DNA of 64,000 bases from Cycloclasticus sp. (GTDB lineage: Bacteria > Pseudomonadota > Gammaproteobacteria > Methylococcales > Cycloclasticaceae), in the NCBI GenBank assembly GCA_002700385.1, contig PADC01000006.1:620001-684000 (forward strand). The letters are read 5' to 3'. Below the pieces are notes generated by a model. It saw only the letters and a program-made list of their open reading frames with translations, was not told where the DNA came from and ran no database searches. Shown piece after piece: positions 28,553-37,556 of this stretch; the stretch's first letter is position 1; each line of letters opens with the position of its first letter. Made by a program: the position numbers and the translations under genes.

Positions 28553-30292
28553 ATGAATAAAGTCCTGCTCATTTTCTTTTTATTTTTTCATTCCACGCTG
28601 AGTTTTGCTGACAACTCGACCGATACAGCCTCAACCAATGAAGAACCGATTGTCAGTCCTGAAGCATTAGGCTTGAGCTCCCCGAGAGAAACCTTCGCGA
28701 CTTTTTTACATAGCATGAATGACATTAAGCGAGGGCATTCAGAGCGCATCAACAGAGCCACCAGCACCTTGGATTTATCGGCCATCAACCCTCTTATTCG
28801 TGAGGAAAAAGGCCGCGACTTGGCTTGGATGCTTCTTGAAGTCATTGATAAAACTAAAATCGTTACCTTGGAAACGATTCCTAATAGAAAAGAGGGCGCT
28901 CCTTATATCTTCGCTCAATATCAACATGGCACGATCAGCCTCAGTAAATCGGCTCATGGTCACTGGTTATTTAGCCAGACTACTTTGTCATCATTGCCTG
29001 ACATCGTAGAAGAACTCTCTCCCAAAAAACGGCTCAAAGTTGATGACGATAATGCTCAATATATTCCTTGGCATATTCAGTTTCGTCAGCAATTACCCGA
29101 CTCGCTAAGAGCCCGTTCTTTTTTACTCGAAAATTGGAAATGGCTAGGTATCTTTTTATCCATTGCCTTGGGGATTATTGCGGACAAATTTACCTCGTTT
29201 TCTCTACAAATTCTGGTCAAAAATTTCCGCAGAAAAACACGATTACCGGCTTTTAAAGACACACCCGAAGATATGCTCAGGCCCTTGGCAATGCTTGTTA
29301 TGGCTGCTATCTGGTGGGCAGGTTTAAACTTATTGGCGTTACCTGATCAAGCGATGATTATTTTACTCGTTGCCGTGAAAATACTTGCCGGTATTGCCGG
29401 TGTTTGGGGATCGTATCGACTGGTTGACTGGGTGACACTTTACTTACAGTATCAAGCCAGCCAAACCGATAATAAAGTCGATGATGTGCTCGTCCCTTTA
29501 ATAAGAAAAACACTCAAAGTGTTCGTTACGGTTATTGGCATTACCTTTGTTGCTTCCAATTTAAACCTCAATGTTTCAAGTTTATTAGCAAGTCTCGGCT
29601 TAGGCGGACTGGCCTTTGCGTTGGCTGCTAAAGATGTCGTACAAAATTTATTTGGATCAATTACCGTCATTCTCGACCAAACCTTTCATACGGGCGATTG
29701 GATTGTCGTTAATGATATTGAAGGCAGCGTGGAAGAAGTGGGTTTAAGAAGCACTAAAATTCGCACCTTCTATGATTCACTTATTACACTCCCAAACTCT
29801 ATTTTTATAACAGCAAAAGTAGATAACATGGGACAACGCCGTTACCGCCGTCTTAAATGCAATGTCTCGTTAACTTACGACACACCGCCCGATAAGATTG
29901 AAGCCTTCTGCGAAGGTGTTAGAGAACTGATTAGACTGCACCCCTACATGAGAAAAGATTATTTTCACGTTTACCTCAATTCTCTGGGTGCTTCTTCTTT
30001 AGATGTGCTTGTCTACGTGTTCTGGGAAACACCCGACTGGGGAACCGAGTTACGTGAACGCCAACGTTTTTTGTTAGACATTCTACGTCTTGCAAAAAAC
30101 CAACAAATTAACATTGCTTTTCCTACACAAACATTGCATTTATTAACACCAAACGACCTTACCGAAGAAGCAGCCGCTCAGCCAACCCCGCCTTCTGTAG
30201 AAGAGCTTTCAGAGCAGTTCAAACAATCAGCAAAAAATATCGTTTCGCAATCAATGAATACTGAGAACAAGCCACCACCAGTAAAGTTCTAA
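28553..30292 (+). CDS. MscS family mechanosensitive ion channel
   Basis: 579 residues. Signal peptide (KVLLIFFLFFHSTLSFA), a periplasmic domain of about 150 residues with a DUF-like globular region, then several membrane helices. The pore helix has a Gly/Ala-rich SSLLASLGLGGLAFALAAKD (about 345-364) and the MscS beta-domain signature NLFGSITVILDQTFHTGDWIVV follows. The C-terminal tail is a soluble Gln/Pro-rich part. It should release solutes on hypo-osmotic shock. It lies between panC and panD, 13 bases after panC. Confidence 0.9.
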   Translation: MNKVLLIFFLFFHSTLSFADNSTDTASTNEEPIVSPEALGLSSPRETFATFLHSMNDIKRGHSERINRATSTLDLSAINPLIREEKGRDLAWMLLEVIDKTKIVTLETIPNRKEGAPYIFAQYQHGTISLSKSAHGHWLFSQTTLSSLPDIVEELSPKKRLKVDDDNAQYIPWHIQFRQQLPDSLRARSFLLENWKWLGIFLSIALGIIADKFTSFSLQILVKNFRRKTRLPAFKDTPEDMLRPLAMLVMAAIWWAGLNLLALPDQAMIILLVAVKILAGIAGVWGSYRLVDWVTLYLQYQASQTDNKVDDVLVPLIRKTLKVFVTVIGITFVASNLNLNVSSLLASLGLGGLAFALAAKDVVQNLFGSITVILDQTFHTGDWIVVNDIEGSVEEVGLRSTKIRTFYDSLITLPNSIFITAKVDNMGQRRYRRLKCNVSLTYDTPPDKIEAFCEGVRELIRLHPYMRKDYFHVYLNSLGASSLDVLVYVFWETPDWGTELRERQRFLLDILRLAKNQQINIAFPTQTLHLLTPNDLTEEAAAQPTPPSVEELSEQFKQSAKNIVSQSMNTENKPPPVKF

Positions 30293-30353
30293 CGAATATT
30301 TGAATGATATAGTCGGCTGATTCTTAAAGACTTATTGCACACGCACATAATTG

Positions 30354-30382
30354 TTGATGAAAAACAACATATCAGGCATAAT
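30354..30382 (+). promoter_or_regulatory. probable panD promoter
   Basis: TTGATG (30354-30359), 17-base spacer, CATAAT (30377-30382), 32 bases before the ATG. Its presence fits panD being a separate unit from panBC-mscS. Confidence 0.5.
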
Positions 30383-30414
30383 TCTCGTCCGTTTAGTTAA
30401 TCTAGCCAATCTTT

Positions 30415-30795
30415 ATGCGTTCGACAATGTTACAAACAAAGCTACATCGAGCAACTGTGACTCACAGTGAACTTCATTACGAGGGTTCATGTGCAATCGA
30501 TGGAAGCTTGCTTGACCTTTCTGGAATCCGCGAATATCAACAAATTGATATCTATAACGTTAATAATGGCGAGCGCTTTACTACTTATGCTATCCGGGCG
30601 GAAGAAAATTCTGGCGTAATCTCTGTAAATGGCGCAGCTGCGCGCCTTGCCGTCGCAGGTGATATTTTAATTATTTGTGCTTATTCAGAATACAACGAAG
30701 CCGAGCTGGCGACATTTAAACCACGTTTAATCTATCTTGACGAAAACAACGGCGTTAAAGAAACTAAAAACGCAATTCCCGTTCAAGCAGCGTAA
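30415..30795 (+). CDS. panD: aspartate 1-decarboxylase proenzyme
   Basis: Pyruvoyl enzyme that makes beta-alanine for pantothenate. 126 residues, normal length. The self-cleavage site Gly24-Ser25 lies in HYEGSCAID, and [14 protein letters not shown] is the family N-terminus. The catalytic region [15 protein letters not shown] is intact. It has its own promoter and terminator. Confidence 0.97.
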   Translation: MRSTMLQTKLHRATVTHSELHYEGSCAIDGSLLDLSGIREYQQIDIYNVNNGERFTTYAIRAEENSGVISVNGAAARLAVAGDILIICAYSEYNEAELATFKPRLIYLDENNGVKETKNAIPVQAA

Positions 30796-30841
30796 AATCG
30801 TCAACAACTTAAGCTCTTATCGACTGCCCATTGCACGCATT

Positions 30842-30868
30842 AAAAAAGACGCGGTAAGCGTCTTTTTT
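30842..30868. terminator. bidirectional terminator between panD and the MBL-rhodanese gene
   Basis: A6, GACGC, loop GGTAA, GCGTC, T6. It serves panD on + and the convergent gene ending at 30875 on -. Confidence 0.8.
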
Positions 30869-30874
30869 ACGTGC

Positions 30875-31918
30875 TTAACGCTCGACAGGGTAGCCCAATT
30901 TAGTCCACTGCAACATACCGCCTTTTAGGTTATTAACATTTTTAAAACCTAACCCCTTCAAAATAGCTGCTGAAGTCGTACTTCTTGCTCCTGAGCGACA
31001 GACTAAAATAATTTCTTTTTCTTTAAGGGGGGCCAACTCTTCTATCACATCCGGTATTTTCCTCATTGGAATAAGGCGACTGCCGGCGATATGACCAAAC
31101 TCACCAGTAAACTCTGCCTCTTCTCTCACATCAATAATCACACTGTCATTACCGGCTTCCTCAAGTCGATTTTTAACCGCTGAAGGTTCCATCTGAAGCA
31201 CTTGATTCAGCTCTGCAACCATCGGAAATTTAATCAGATCGTCATCTACCTCACTTTGATTCATTTGCAGCACTTCTTGAATTTTTTCAGGAAGCGGCAA
31301 ATTCAAGTTGTCCATAATATGGATATATTCATCTCTTGTTTTACCGGCGATACGTGGGTTTGTCTGCTTTTCCTGCCCAACTGTCGACTGCGTATTCCCC
31401 CGATAATCATGACCCGGAAATAAAATCGTTTCATCTGGTAACGTAAATATTTTATTCTTAATCGAGTCATATTGAACACCAGCATCGCCGCCGGCAAAAT
31501 CTGAACGACCTGTTCCTTGAATTAAAATCAGATCCCCTGTCAAAATGCGATCTTCATTAACATAAAAACTAACACTGTCTGGCGTATGACCCGGTGTATG
31601 GAGCACTTTCACCTGAATACTACCAACGCTTAGCTCATCACCATCGGTATAGCGAGCATCGACACTGGGTTGTGGTGACAATTCATGCATCAACACATCA
31701 CAATGAGTTAACTTTCTCATTAATGTACACGCTGAGCGGTGATCTGCGTGTGTGTGCGTGTCCGCCACAAACTTCAACCTGAGGTGGTGATACGCAAGTA
31801 CCGCCAAATATCGCTCAACCATGCTATCAATCGGATCAATAATAGCGGCCTCTCCCGCCTCAAGATCTGCTATTAAATAAGATTTACAGTGAATACTATT
31901 CAATTCTTGAAAAAACAT
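30875..31918 (-). CDS. MBL-fold persulfide dioxygenase fused to rhodanese
   Basis: 347 residues, two domains. N-terminal ETHE1-like metallo-beta-lactamase (about 1-230) with the iron-site motif THTHADHRS (about 55-63), HTPGHTPDSVSFY (about 110-122) and LFPGHDY. C-terminal rhodanese (about 250-345) with the active-site loop VCRSGARST, Cys near 307. ETHE1 enzymes oxidise glutathione persulfide to sulfite, and a fused rhodanese can move the sulfane sulfur to thiosulfate. An FNR-type site lies upstream. It is convergent with panD across a shared terminator. Confidence 0.9.
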   Translation of the reverse strand: MFFQELNSIHCKSYLIADLEAGEAAIIDPIDSMVERYLAVLAYHHLRLKFVADTHTHADHRSACTLMRKLTHCDVLMHELSPQPSVDARYTDGDELSVGSIQVKVLHTPGHTPDSVSFYVNEDRILTGDLILIQGTGRSDFAGGDAGVQYDSIKNKIFTLPDETILFPGHDYRGNTQSTVGQEKQTNPRIAGKTRDEYIHIMDNLNLPLPEKIQEVLQMNQSEVDDDLIKFPMVAELNQVLQMEPSAVKNRLEEAGNDSVIIDVREEAEFTGEFGHIAGSRLIPMRKIPDVIEELAPLKEKEIILVCRSGARSTTSAAILKGLGFKNVNNLKGGMLQWTKLGYPVER

Positions 31919-31986
31919 AACACAACTCCTTTATTACTTTTTATTATTAACTTATATCATTTTAAATAATGAAAAAGCAAAAATCA

Positions 31987-32000
31987 CTGATTTATATCAA
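31987..32000 (-). promoter_or_regulatory. possible FNR/CRP-type operator
   Basis: CTGAT-TTAT-ATCAA on the + strand (TTGAT-N4-ATCAG on -) differs in one base from the FNR consensus. With the TAAAAT at 31964-31959 as -10 for the MBL-rhodanese gene, the site is centred about 41.5 bases before the start point, a classical class II position. It overlaps the 3' end of the metallopeptidase-like gene. Confidence 0.4.
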
Positions 32001-32761
32001 ACATCACCGTCTAACCAGCCTATTTCTGTGGCCGTTTGATGCCCAATAACACATTGACGCAACGAACTCGGCATCATTGACTCCTTTTCATTGATAGGAA
32101 TTTTGCCTGCCATAATTTCAGCCTTAGTTTGGCTATAACGAGCACTGGGTACAGCAAAACCAGTCGGGTAAAGCGGCTGCCCGCTTGTTAAATCATATTT
32201 ATCAGTCGCACCCACCGTATGCAACAACTCATGTGCAATCACCACATGATTCTGTTCCTGATAATCGTCTGAAGCATAGCCATTAACCACACCAATCAAG
32301 CCTTTTTGCAAGCCCAATGAATGCGCTAACTTTTCATGATTGTTGACTGGAAAATAGCGCACAAAAATAGTCACCGTACTTTTATCATCTCCCACAGAAT
32401 TCTGGTAAGACCATAACCTCAAGCGCAAACTCCAAAGCATAATGTTTATGACATGACCATCCGTTGGTGGACTTGGGGGTTGAGACAGTACAGGCGGTTT
32501 TAACGTTAGCGTAACGGGTTGAAAATCTACTTCATGATAATCCCCCCACTGTTTATTGAAAAATGTTTCTATGCCGCCAAATTTATCCGTTGTTAACGTT
32601 TGAATATAGTGGTCTGTTGATTCATTTCCACCAGCATTGATCGGGTAGATAGAAACCTCCAGCGAATCAGCCCAATCCATACTCTCAAGTCGCTGTAATT
32701 TAGTATAAAAAGCAACGTAAACAAAAAGGCACAGCAACAACACAATCCGAAAAATTTTCAT
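31997..32761 (-). CDS. membrane-anchored zinc-metallopeptidase-like protein
   Basis: 254 residues. An N-terminal hydrophobic segment (FRIVLLLCLFVYVAFYT) serves as a signal anchor, so the rest should be periplasmic. The metal motif HELLH is at 177-181, followed by TVGATDKYD (182-190), where an Asp or Tyr could complete the site. An N-terminal beta-rich part carries a Pro-rich linker near 93-99. I do not recognise a named family; the HExLH-x5-DKYD pattern recurs in uncharacterised gammaproteobacterial proteins. Likely a zinc protease, not proven. Confidence 0.6.
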   Translation of the reverse strand: MKIFRIVLLLCLFVYVAFYTKLQRLESMDWADSLEVSIYPINAGGNESTDHYIQTLTTDKFGGIETFFNKQWGDYHEVDFQPVTLTLKPPVLSQPPSPPTDGHVINIMLWSLRLRLWSYQNSVGDDKSTVTIFVRYFPVNNHEKLAHSLGLQKGLIGVVNGYASDDYQEQNHVVIAHELLHTVGATDKYDLTSGQPLYPTGFAVPSARYSQTKAEIMAGKIPINEKESMMPSSLRQCVIGHQTATEIGWLDGDV

Positions 32762-32790
32762 AATTTGGGATAAATTTTTATTTGCTCATT

Positions 32791-32818
32791 TTGCGATAGA
32801 CGATAAATCCCCTATAAT
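32791..32818 (+). promoter_or_regulatory. sigma-70 promoter
   Basis: TTGCGA (32791-32796), 16-base spacer, TATAAT (32813-32818). It drives the small Cys-rich protein gene that starts at 32847. Confidence 0.6.
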
Positions 32819-32846
32819 CATAAAACATCAAATGACGAGGCATCCC

Positions 32847-33281
32847 ATGCTAATAGCTCTCACCTTGCTAATAGTAATGATTTTGCTCATTTATTACTAT
32901 AAAAACAAAAGCTCTTCCGGCATAAAAAAACCCGGCCGTCGTCCTATAGATCAGCAACATCCGCCGCTTCATTCTATGATTGATTCTAATAAATACTGGG
33001 GAATGTATATCGAATGCACTCATCCAAAACTCTGCTGTCAAGCAGTACTACTACTTGATAAAAAACCTTTTCCTATCGATGACGTACCCACTTTACCCTT
33101 AAAAAATTGCACAAAAAAAAGATGTTTTTGCAAACATACTGGACTACTTGAAATGAGAAAACCCCAACGTCAGCGGCGCAAAGTGCATGACCGGCGTAGC
33201 GCAATACGTTTCGAAAATGTCACAGACCGACGTGCTCATACAGATCGTCGTTCTGTAAACTGGGAAATTCGATTACATTAA
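32847..33281 (+). CDS. small membrane protein with Cys pairs and DRR repeats, function unknown
   Basis: 144 residues from the ATG at 32847, chosen because GAGG lies 6 bases upstream; an ATG at 32832 has no SD. A single N-terminal transmembrane helix (LIALTLLIVMILLIYYY) is followed by a cytoplasmic-looking domain with six Cys (IECTHPKLCCQ, LKNCTKKRCFCKH) and a basic C-terminus with three DRR triplets (VHDRRSA, VTDRRAHTDRRS). The spacing suggests a metal site. Not recognised by function. Confidence 0.6.
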   Translation: MLIALTLLIVMILLIYYYKNKSSSGIKKPGRRPIDQQHPPLHSMIDSNKYWGMYIECTHPKLCCQAVLLLDKKPFPIDDVPTLPLKNCTKKRCFCKHTGLLEMRKPQRQRRKVHDRRSAIRFENVTDRRAHTDRRSVNWEIRLH

Positions 33282-33372
33282 ATTTACCAGCTTTCGCCAA
33301 AAACACACGTTCACGATTTTAAAAAAAAATGCTTTATAATGCTACAAAGCTCTCTTCACCCCTAACAGCACC

Positions 33373-33852
33373 ATGACTTTTAAAACAGCCGATCTATGCG
33401 ATGACTTTTCTGGCGACCTACAAATTGTATCGCCCGTATTTCAGTCTTTTGGTGGAAAGAAGCGTTTTAGCGGTGTCATCCAAACTGTAAAAATTTTTGA
33501 AGATAATGTCCTGGTTCGTGACTTGTTATCTCAAAAAGTAAACGGCGATGTCTTAGTCGTTGATGGTGGCGGTTCATTGCGCTGTGCTCTTCTAGGCGAT
33601 CTGTTGGCTGAACTGGGCTGCACTAATGGCTGGAGTGGTGTGATTGTTTATGGATGCATTAGAGACTCGGCTGATATTAACAAAATGCCCATTGGTGTGC
33701 GTGCGATACAAACCCACCCCTTAAAAAGCATAAAAAAAGGTTGGGGAGATAAAAATATTTCCGTTACCTTTGCTGGAACAACCTTTAATCCAGGCGACCA
33801 TCTCTATGCTGACGAAGACGGCATCATCCTTTCAACAAAACCACTGGTCTAA
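33373..33852 (+). CDS. rraA: ribonuclease E activity regulator RraA
   Basis: 159 residues, the normal RraA length. N-terminus TADLCDDFSGDLQIVSPVFQSFGG and core VDGGGSLRCALLGDLLAELGCTNGWSGVIVYGCIRDS are typical. RraA trimers bind RNase E and the DEAD-box helicases; closely related proteins act as HMG/CHA aldolases and use the same Arg/Asp site (GCIRDSADI), so a minor aldolase activity is possible. A TATAAT at 33335 lies 33 bases upstream without a clear -35. The next gene follows after 5 bases. Confidence 0.92.
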   Translation: MTFKTADLCDDFSGDLQIVSPVFQSFGGKKRFSGVIQTVKIFEDNVLVRDLLSQKVNGDVLVVDGGGSLRCALLGDLLAELGCTNGWSGVIVYGCIRDSADINKMPIGVRAIQTHPLKSIKKGWGDKNISVTFAGTTFNPGDHLYADEDGIILSTKPLV

Positions 33853-33857
33853 TTTTT

Positions 33858-34424
33858 ATGGGGCATCGTCTTTCTAAGATTTACACTCGTACGGGTGACT
33901 CCGGCACCACCGGCTTAGGTGATGGCAGCAGAGTAGCCAAAGACTCTTTGCGCGTTGAGGCTTACGGCACCATCGACGAACTGAACAGCCAAATTGGACT
34001 CGTCATTGCTTTTGGTCTTGATGACAACATAGCCGAACAATTACTGGACAGACAACACGAGCTTTTTGATCTCGGCAGCGAACTCTGTGTCCCCGGGTAC
34101 AGCGCCATTAAAGATTCTCATGTAAAGGCACTTGAAAACATTCTCGATGAACACAATGCCAATCTACCTGCCTTAAAAGAATTTATTCTACCCGGCGGTA
34201 ACCTCCCAGCAGCCACATGCCATATCGCGAGAACCGTTTGTAGACGATCAGAACGCCTTGTGGTCAGTTTGGCTAGGGAAGAAAATATTAACCCACCTGT
34301 GGTTAAATACCTCAATCGGTTATCCGATTTATTGTTTGTTTTATGCAGAGTACTGGCTCGCCAAGATGGGCAAACTGAAATTCTCTGGGATAAAAATCGT
34401 CATTCATCAAAAAAAACATCATAA
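33858..34424 (+). CDS. cob(I)alamin adenosyltransferase, PduO type
   Basis: Makes adenosylcobalamin from cob(I)alamin and ATP. 188 residues. The ATP-binding N-terminus is YTRTGDSGTTGLGDGSRVAKD (residues 6-26 in parts), with RVEAYGTIDELNSQIG and RRSERLVV following, all hallmark PduO-type motifs. Its stop directly abuts the ispH start. Whether the cell makes or imports corrinoid is not seen here. Confidence 0.94.
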   Translation: MGHRLSKIYTRTGDSGTTGLGDGSRVAKDSLRVEAYGTIDELNSQIGLVIAFGLDDNIAEQLLDRQHELFDLGSELCVPGYSAIKDSHVKALENILDEHNANLPALKEFILPGGNLPAATCHIARTVCRRSERLVVSLAREENINPPVVKYLNRLSDLLFVLCRVLARQDGQTEILWDKNRHSSKKTS

Positions 34425-35363
34425 ATGCAAATACTTTTAGCCAACCCCCGTGGATTCTGTGCCGGTGTCGATCGCGCCATTGACATTGTTGAACGCGCCT
34501 TAGAATTATTAGGTGCGCCCATTTATGTCCGCCACGAAGTCGTTCACAACCGGTTTGTGGTAGAAAATCTAAAGAAAAGGGGGGCTGTTTTTGTTGATGA
34601 ATTGAACGAAGTGCCCGATGATTCAACTGTTATCTTTAGTGCTCATGGTGTCTCAAAAGCCGTAGAAGATGAAGCCAAACGACGCCAATTAAATGTCTTC
34701 GATGCCACTTGCCCCTTAGTCACAAAGGTGCATATGGAGGTTATCAGCCATTCAAAAAAGGGGCGTTGTGTGATTCTTATTGGGCATAAAGGTCATCCCG
34801 AAGTGGAAGGAACAATGGGGCGTTACGAACAGCAACACCCTCAGAACAACATTATTTTAGTCGAGTCACCTGAAGATGTCGCTTCATTAAAATTTCCTCC
34901 AGACATAGAACTCTCTTATGTTTCACAAACGACCCTGTCGATGGATGACACTAGCGCTATTATTGATGCCTTAAGAAAAAAGTTTCCGAAAATCTCGGGG
35001 CCTAAAAAAAGTGATATTTGCTATGCCACTCAAAATCGTCAAGATGCCGTTAAAGAACTGGCTGAAAAAACAGACCTGGTTCTTGTTGTTGGCTCACCAA
35101 ATAGTTCAAATTCCAACCGACTTCGTGAAATCGCTGAAAAACTGGGAAAAACTGCCTATTTGATTGATGGTGCAGACGATATTGATAAAAACTGGTTAAT
35201 AAATATCAATCGTGTTGGCGTCACGGCGGGTGCATCTGCACCTGAAGAGTTGGTACAACGCGTCGTTGAACAACTTACCTCCTGGGGAGGGGTAGCTGCC
35301 GTTGAAAACCCAGGCATCCAGGAAAAAGTTACTTTTTCTTTGCCCAAAGACCTTCAACACTGA
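34425..35363 (+). CDS. ispH: 4-hydroxy-3-methylbut-2-enyl diphosphate reductase
   Basis: The [4Fe-4S] enzyme of the last MEP-pathway step, giving IPP and DMAPP. 312 residues. The three cluster cysteines are in [12 protein letters not shown] (Cys12), DATCPLV (about 96) and ICYATQNRQ (about 197). The conserved His motifs VHNRFV and [10 protein letters not shown] are present. It starts immediately after the adenosyltransferase stop and ends at a terminator. Confidence 0.97.
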   Translation: MQILLANPRGFCAGVDRAIDIVERALELLGAPIYVRHEVVHNRFVVENLKKRGAVFVDELNEVPDDSTVIFSAHGVSKAVEDEAKRRQLNVFDATCPLVTKVHMEVISHSKKGRCVILIGHKGHPEVEGTMGRYEQQHPQNNIILVESPEDVASLKFPPDIELSYVSQTTLSMDDTSAIIDALRKKFPKISGPKKSDICYATQNRQDAVKELAEKTDLVLVVGSPNSSNSNRLREIAEKLGKTAYLIDGADDIDKNWLININRVGVTAGASAPEELVQRVVEQLTSWGGVAAVENPGIQEKVTFSLPKDLQH

Positions 35364-35375
35364 ATTTATCTTGGC

Positions 35376-35403
35376 AAAAAAACGGGCTTCATGCCCGTTT
35401 TTT
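35376..35403. terminator. bidirectional terminator between ispH and the thiolase gene
   Basis: A7 run, AACGGGC (35381-35387), loop TTCAT, GCCCGTT (35393-35399), T-run. It serves both convergent genes. Confidence 0.85.
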
Positions 35404-35418
35404 ATACCGCATTGAGGA

Positions 35419-36606
35419 TTAAATACGTTCCCAAAGTGTCGCCATACCTTGCCCACCGCCAATGCAGAGCGTTGCAACCGCATATTGACCTTGAACACGT
35501 TCTAATTCATGAAGCGCCTTAACAACAATAATATTAGCCGACGCTCCAATGGGGTGACCTAAAGAAATACCACTACCGTTCACATTAACTTTATCCATAG
35601 GAAGGTCCAACTCGCGACAAACACTGAGTGCTTGAGCAGCAAACGCTTCGTTTACTTCCCATACATCAATATCTGCAATTGATAACCCGGTTTTCGCCAT
35701 TAACTTCTCAACAGCTGGTACGGGCCCAATACCCATAATAGAAGGCTCAACACCGGCATGCGTGTAAGCGACCAATTTTGCCATTGCCTTTAAACCACGT
35801 GCCTCGGCAGCCTGTTTTTCCATCAAAACAACTGCGGATGAACCATCGTTAATACCGGATGCATTACCCGCTGTGATTGAGCCCTCTTTTTTAAACGCCG
35901 GACGCATACCAGCCAGTTTCTCAATTGAAATGTCCGCACGAACGTGTTCATCCTTGTCGAACACAGTAACTCCTTTACGCGTTTTAATTTCAACAGGAAC
36001 AATTTGGGAATCAAAACGACCTTCAGTTTGAGCACGAGCAGCATTTTGATGACTCGTTACCGCCAAGGCATCTTGATCTTCACGCGAAATATTATATTTA
36101 TCAGCCAAATTTTCGGCCGTCATCCCCATATGGCCAGCACCAAAAGGGTCTGTTAATCCAGAAATCATCAAGTCAATCATTTGTCCTGGGCCCATTTTTT
36201 GCCCCCAACGTGCGCCAGGTAATGCATACAATGCGTTACTCATAGACTCCACGCCAGCTCCAATGGCCACTTCAAAATCACCTAGCATAATGCCTTGAGC
36301 CGCATCCACAATGGCTTGCATACCACTGCCACATAAACGATTGATAGCCACATTCGACGTTTCACAAGGTATACCGGCTTCAATTTGCGCAACACGAGTT
36401 GTATATGGAGCCCTTTCCTCTGCGGGAATCACTGTACCTGTATAAATCATGCCTATTTCTGATGGCTCCACACCTGATCTAGCAACCGCTTCTTTTAAAG
36501 TAACTGCAGACAGTGCACTAGGCGCGACTGATTTCAAACTACCACCAAAATCACCAATTGCCGTTCTAACAGCACTTAGCGCCACAACTTCTCTTACTTC
36601 ATTCAT
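35419..36606 (-). CDS. acetyl-CoA C-acetyltransferase (thiolase)
   Basis: Biosynthetic thiolase joining two acetyl-CoA. 395 residues from the ATG at 36606, which has GGAG 6 bases upstream; the TTG start four codons earlier would overlap that SD. Nucleophile Cys92 is in NRLCGSGMQAI. His and second Cys are in SLGHPIGASA and TLCIGGGQGMA near the end, and the EVNEAFAAQ motif is present. It may supply acetoacetyl-CoA for PHA, since phaC lies about 3.5 kb away on the same strand, but no phaB is visible. Confidence 0.95.
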   Translation of the reverse strand: MNEVREVVALSAVRTAIGDFGGSLKSVAPSALSAVTLKEAVARSGVEPSEIGMIYTGTVIPAEERAPYTTRVAQIEAGIPCETSNVAINRLCGSGMQAIVDAAQGIMLGDFEVAIGAGVESMSNALYALPGARWGQKMGPGQMIDLMISGLTDPFGAGHMGMTAENLADKYNISREDQDALAVTSHQNAARAQTEGRFDSQIVPVEIKTRKGVTVFDKDEHVRADISIEKLAGMRPAFKKEGSITAGNASGINDGSSAVVLMEKQAAEARGLKAMAKLVAYTHAGVEPSIMGIGPVPAVEKLMAKTGLSIADIDVWEVNEAFAAQALSVCRELDLPMDKVNVNGSGISLGHPIGASANIIVVKALHELERVQGQYAVATLCIGGGQGMATLWERI

Positions 36607-36687
36607 ACTTCTCTCCAAATTTGGGTTATGCTTTAAATAACAACCGTTCGATTATAGATGCATTGCAACAATAAATCACTAAGTAAC

Positions 36688-37539
36688 ATGAAAACTCAAT
36701 ACGTTACCAGCTGTTCCGTTTCAGGATTACATCAACTCGCCTACAACGATTGGGGCGACCAACGTAACCCAAACGTTCTTATTTGTGCTCACGGCTTAAC
36801 GCGCAACAAACACGATTTTGATGAACTCGCAAAAAAATTATCCACTAAAAGAAGAGTCATTAGTTTTGACTTCCCAGGCCGCGGCGAAAGTGACTGGCTT
36901 AGCAATAAATCATGCTACGACTACCCACAATACATCGTCGATGCCCTCATGATTATAGCTAGAACGGGGGCTAAAAAAATTGATTGGCTGGGTACCTCGA
37001 TGGGCGGGTTATTAGGTATGACCCTCGCCTCTTTAAAAAAATCGCCCATCAAACAGTTAATCCTTAATGATGTTGGTCCCTTTATCCCTCAAGCCGCACT
37101 CGCTCGTATCGCTGCCTATGTTACTGATCCGCCTCAATGTAGCACAGCCGATGAGCTCGAAAACTATATGCGTTCGACTTATGACGGGTTTGGTGAGCTA
37201 ACCAACGATCAATGGAAACATCTTTTACATTATGGACAACGGACATTGGAAAACGGCAAATTAACGCTCAATTATGACCCCGATATTTCGCAAGCCTTTA
37301 GCAACACACCTTTAGAAGATATCGATTTATGGCCATTATGGCAACAAACTCAACAGCGCACCTTGGTCATACGCGGTGAACATTCTGACCTATTAACGCG
37401 ATCAACGGCCGAAGAAATGATCAAAAAACGCCCTGATGTCGACCTTATAGAAATTAGCAACACAGCACATTCACCGGCTCTGATGAATAATACTGACATC
37501 AGTTACCTTGAAGAGTGGCTCGACAACCCCCCTCAATAA
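36688..37539 (+). CDS. alpha/beta-hydrolase
   Basis: About 283 residues from the ATG at 36688; an ATG at 36658 would add ten residues. The oxyanion region is CAHGLTRNKHDFDELA, the nucleophile elbow GTSMGGLLGM, the acid likely Asp in RGEHSDLLT and the His in SNTAHSPAL. The lid region is helical. Similar proteins are annotated as esterases or haloalkane-type hydrolases. The substrate is unknown; it is divergent from the thiolase gene. Confidence 0.85.
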   Translation: MKTQYVTSCSVSGLHQLAYNDWGDQRNPNVLICAHGLTRNKHDFDELAKKLSTKRRVISFDFPGRGESDWLSNKSCYDYPQYIVDALMIIARTGAKKIDWLGTSMGGLLGMTLASLKKSPIKQLILNDVGPFIPQAALARIAAYVTDPPQCSTADELENYMRSTYDGFGELTNDQWKHLLHYGQRTLENGKLTLNYDPDISQAFSNTPLEDIDLWPLWQQTQQRTLVIRGEHSDLLTRSTAEEMIKKRPDVDLIEISNTAHSPALMNNTDISYLEEWLDNPPQ

Positions 37540-37556
37540 TTGAATAAATTGTCTAT

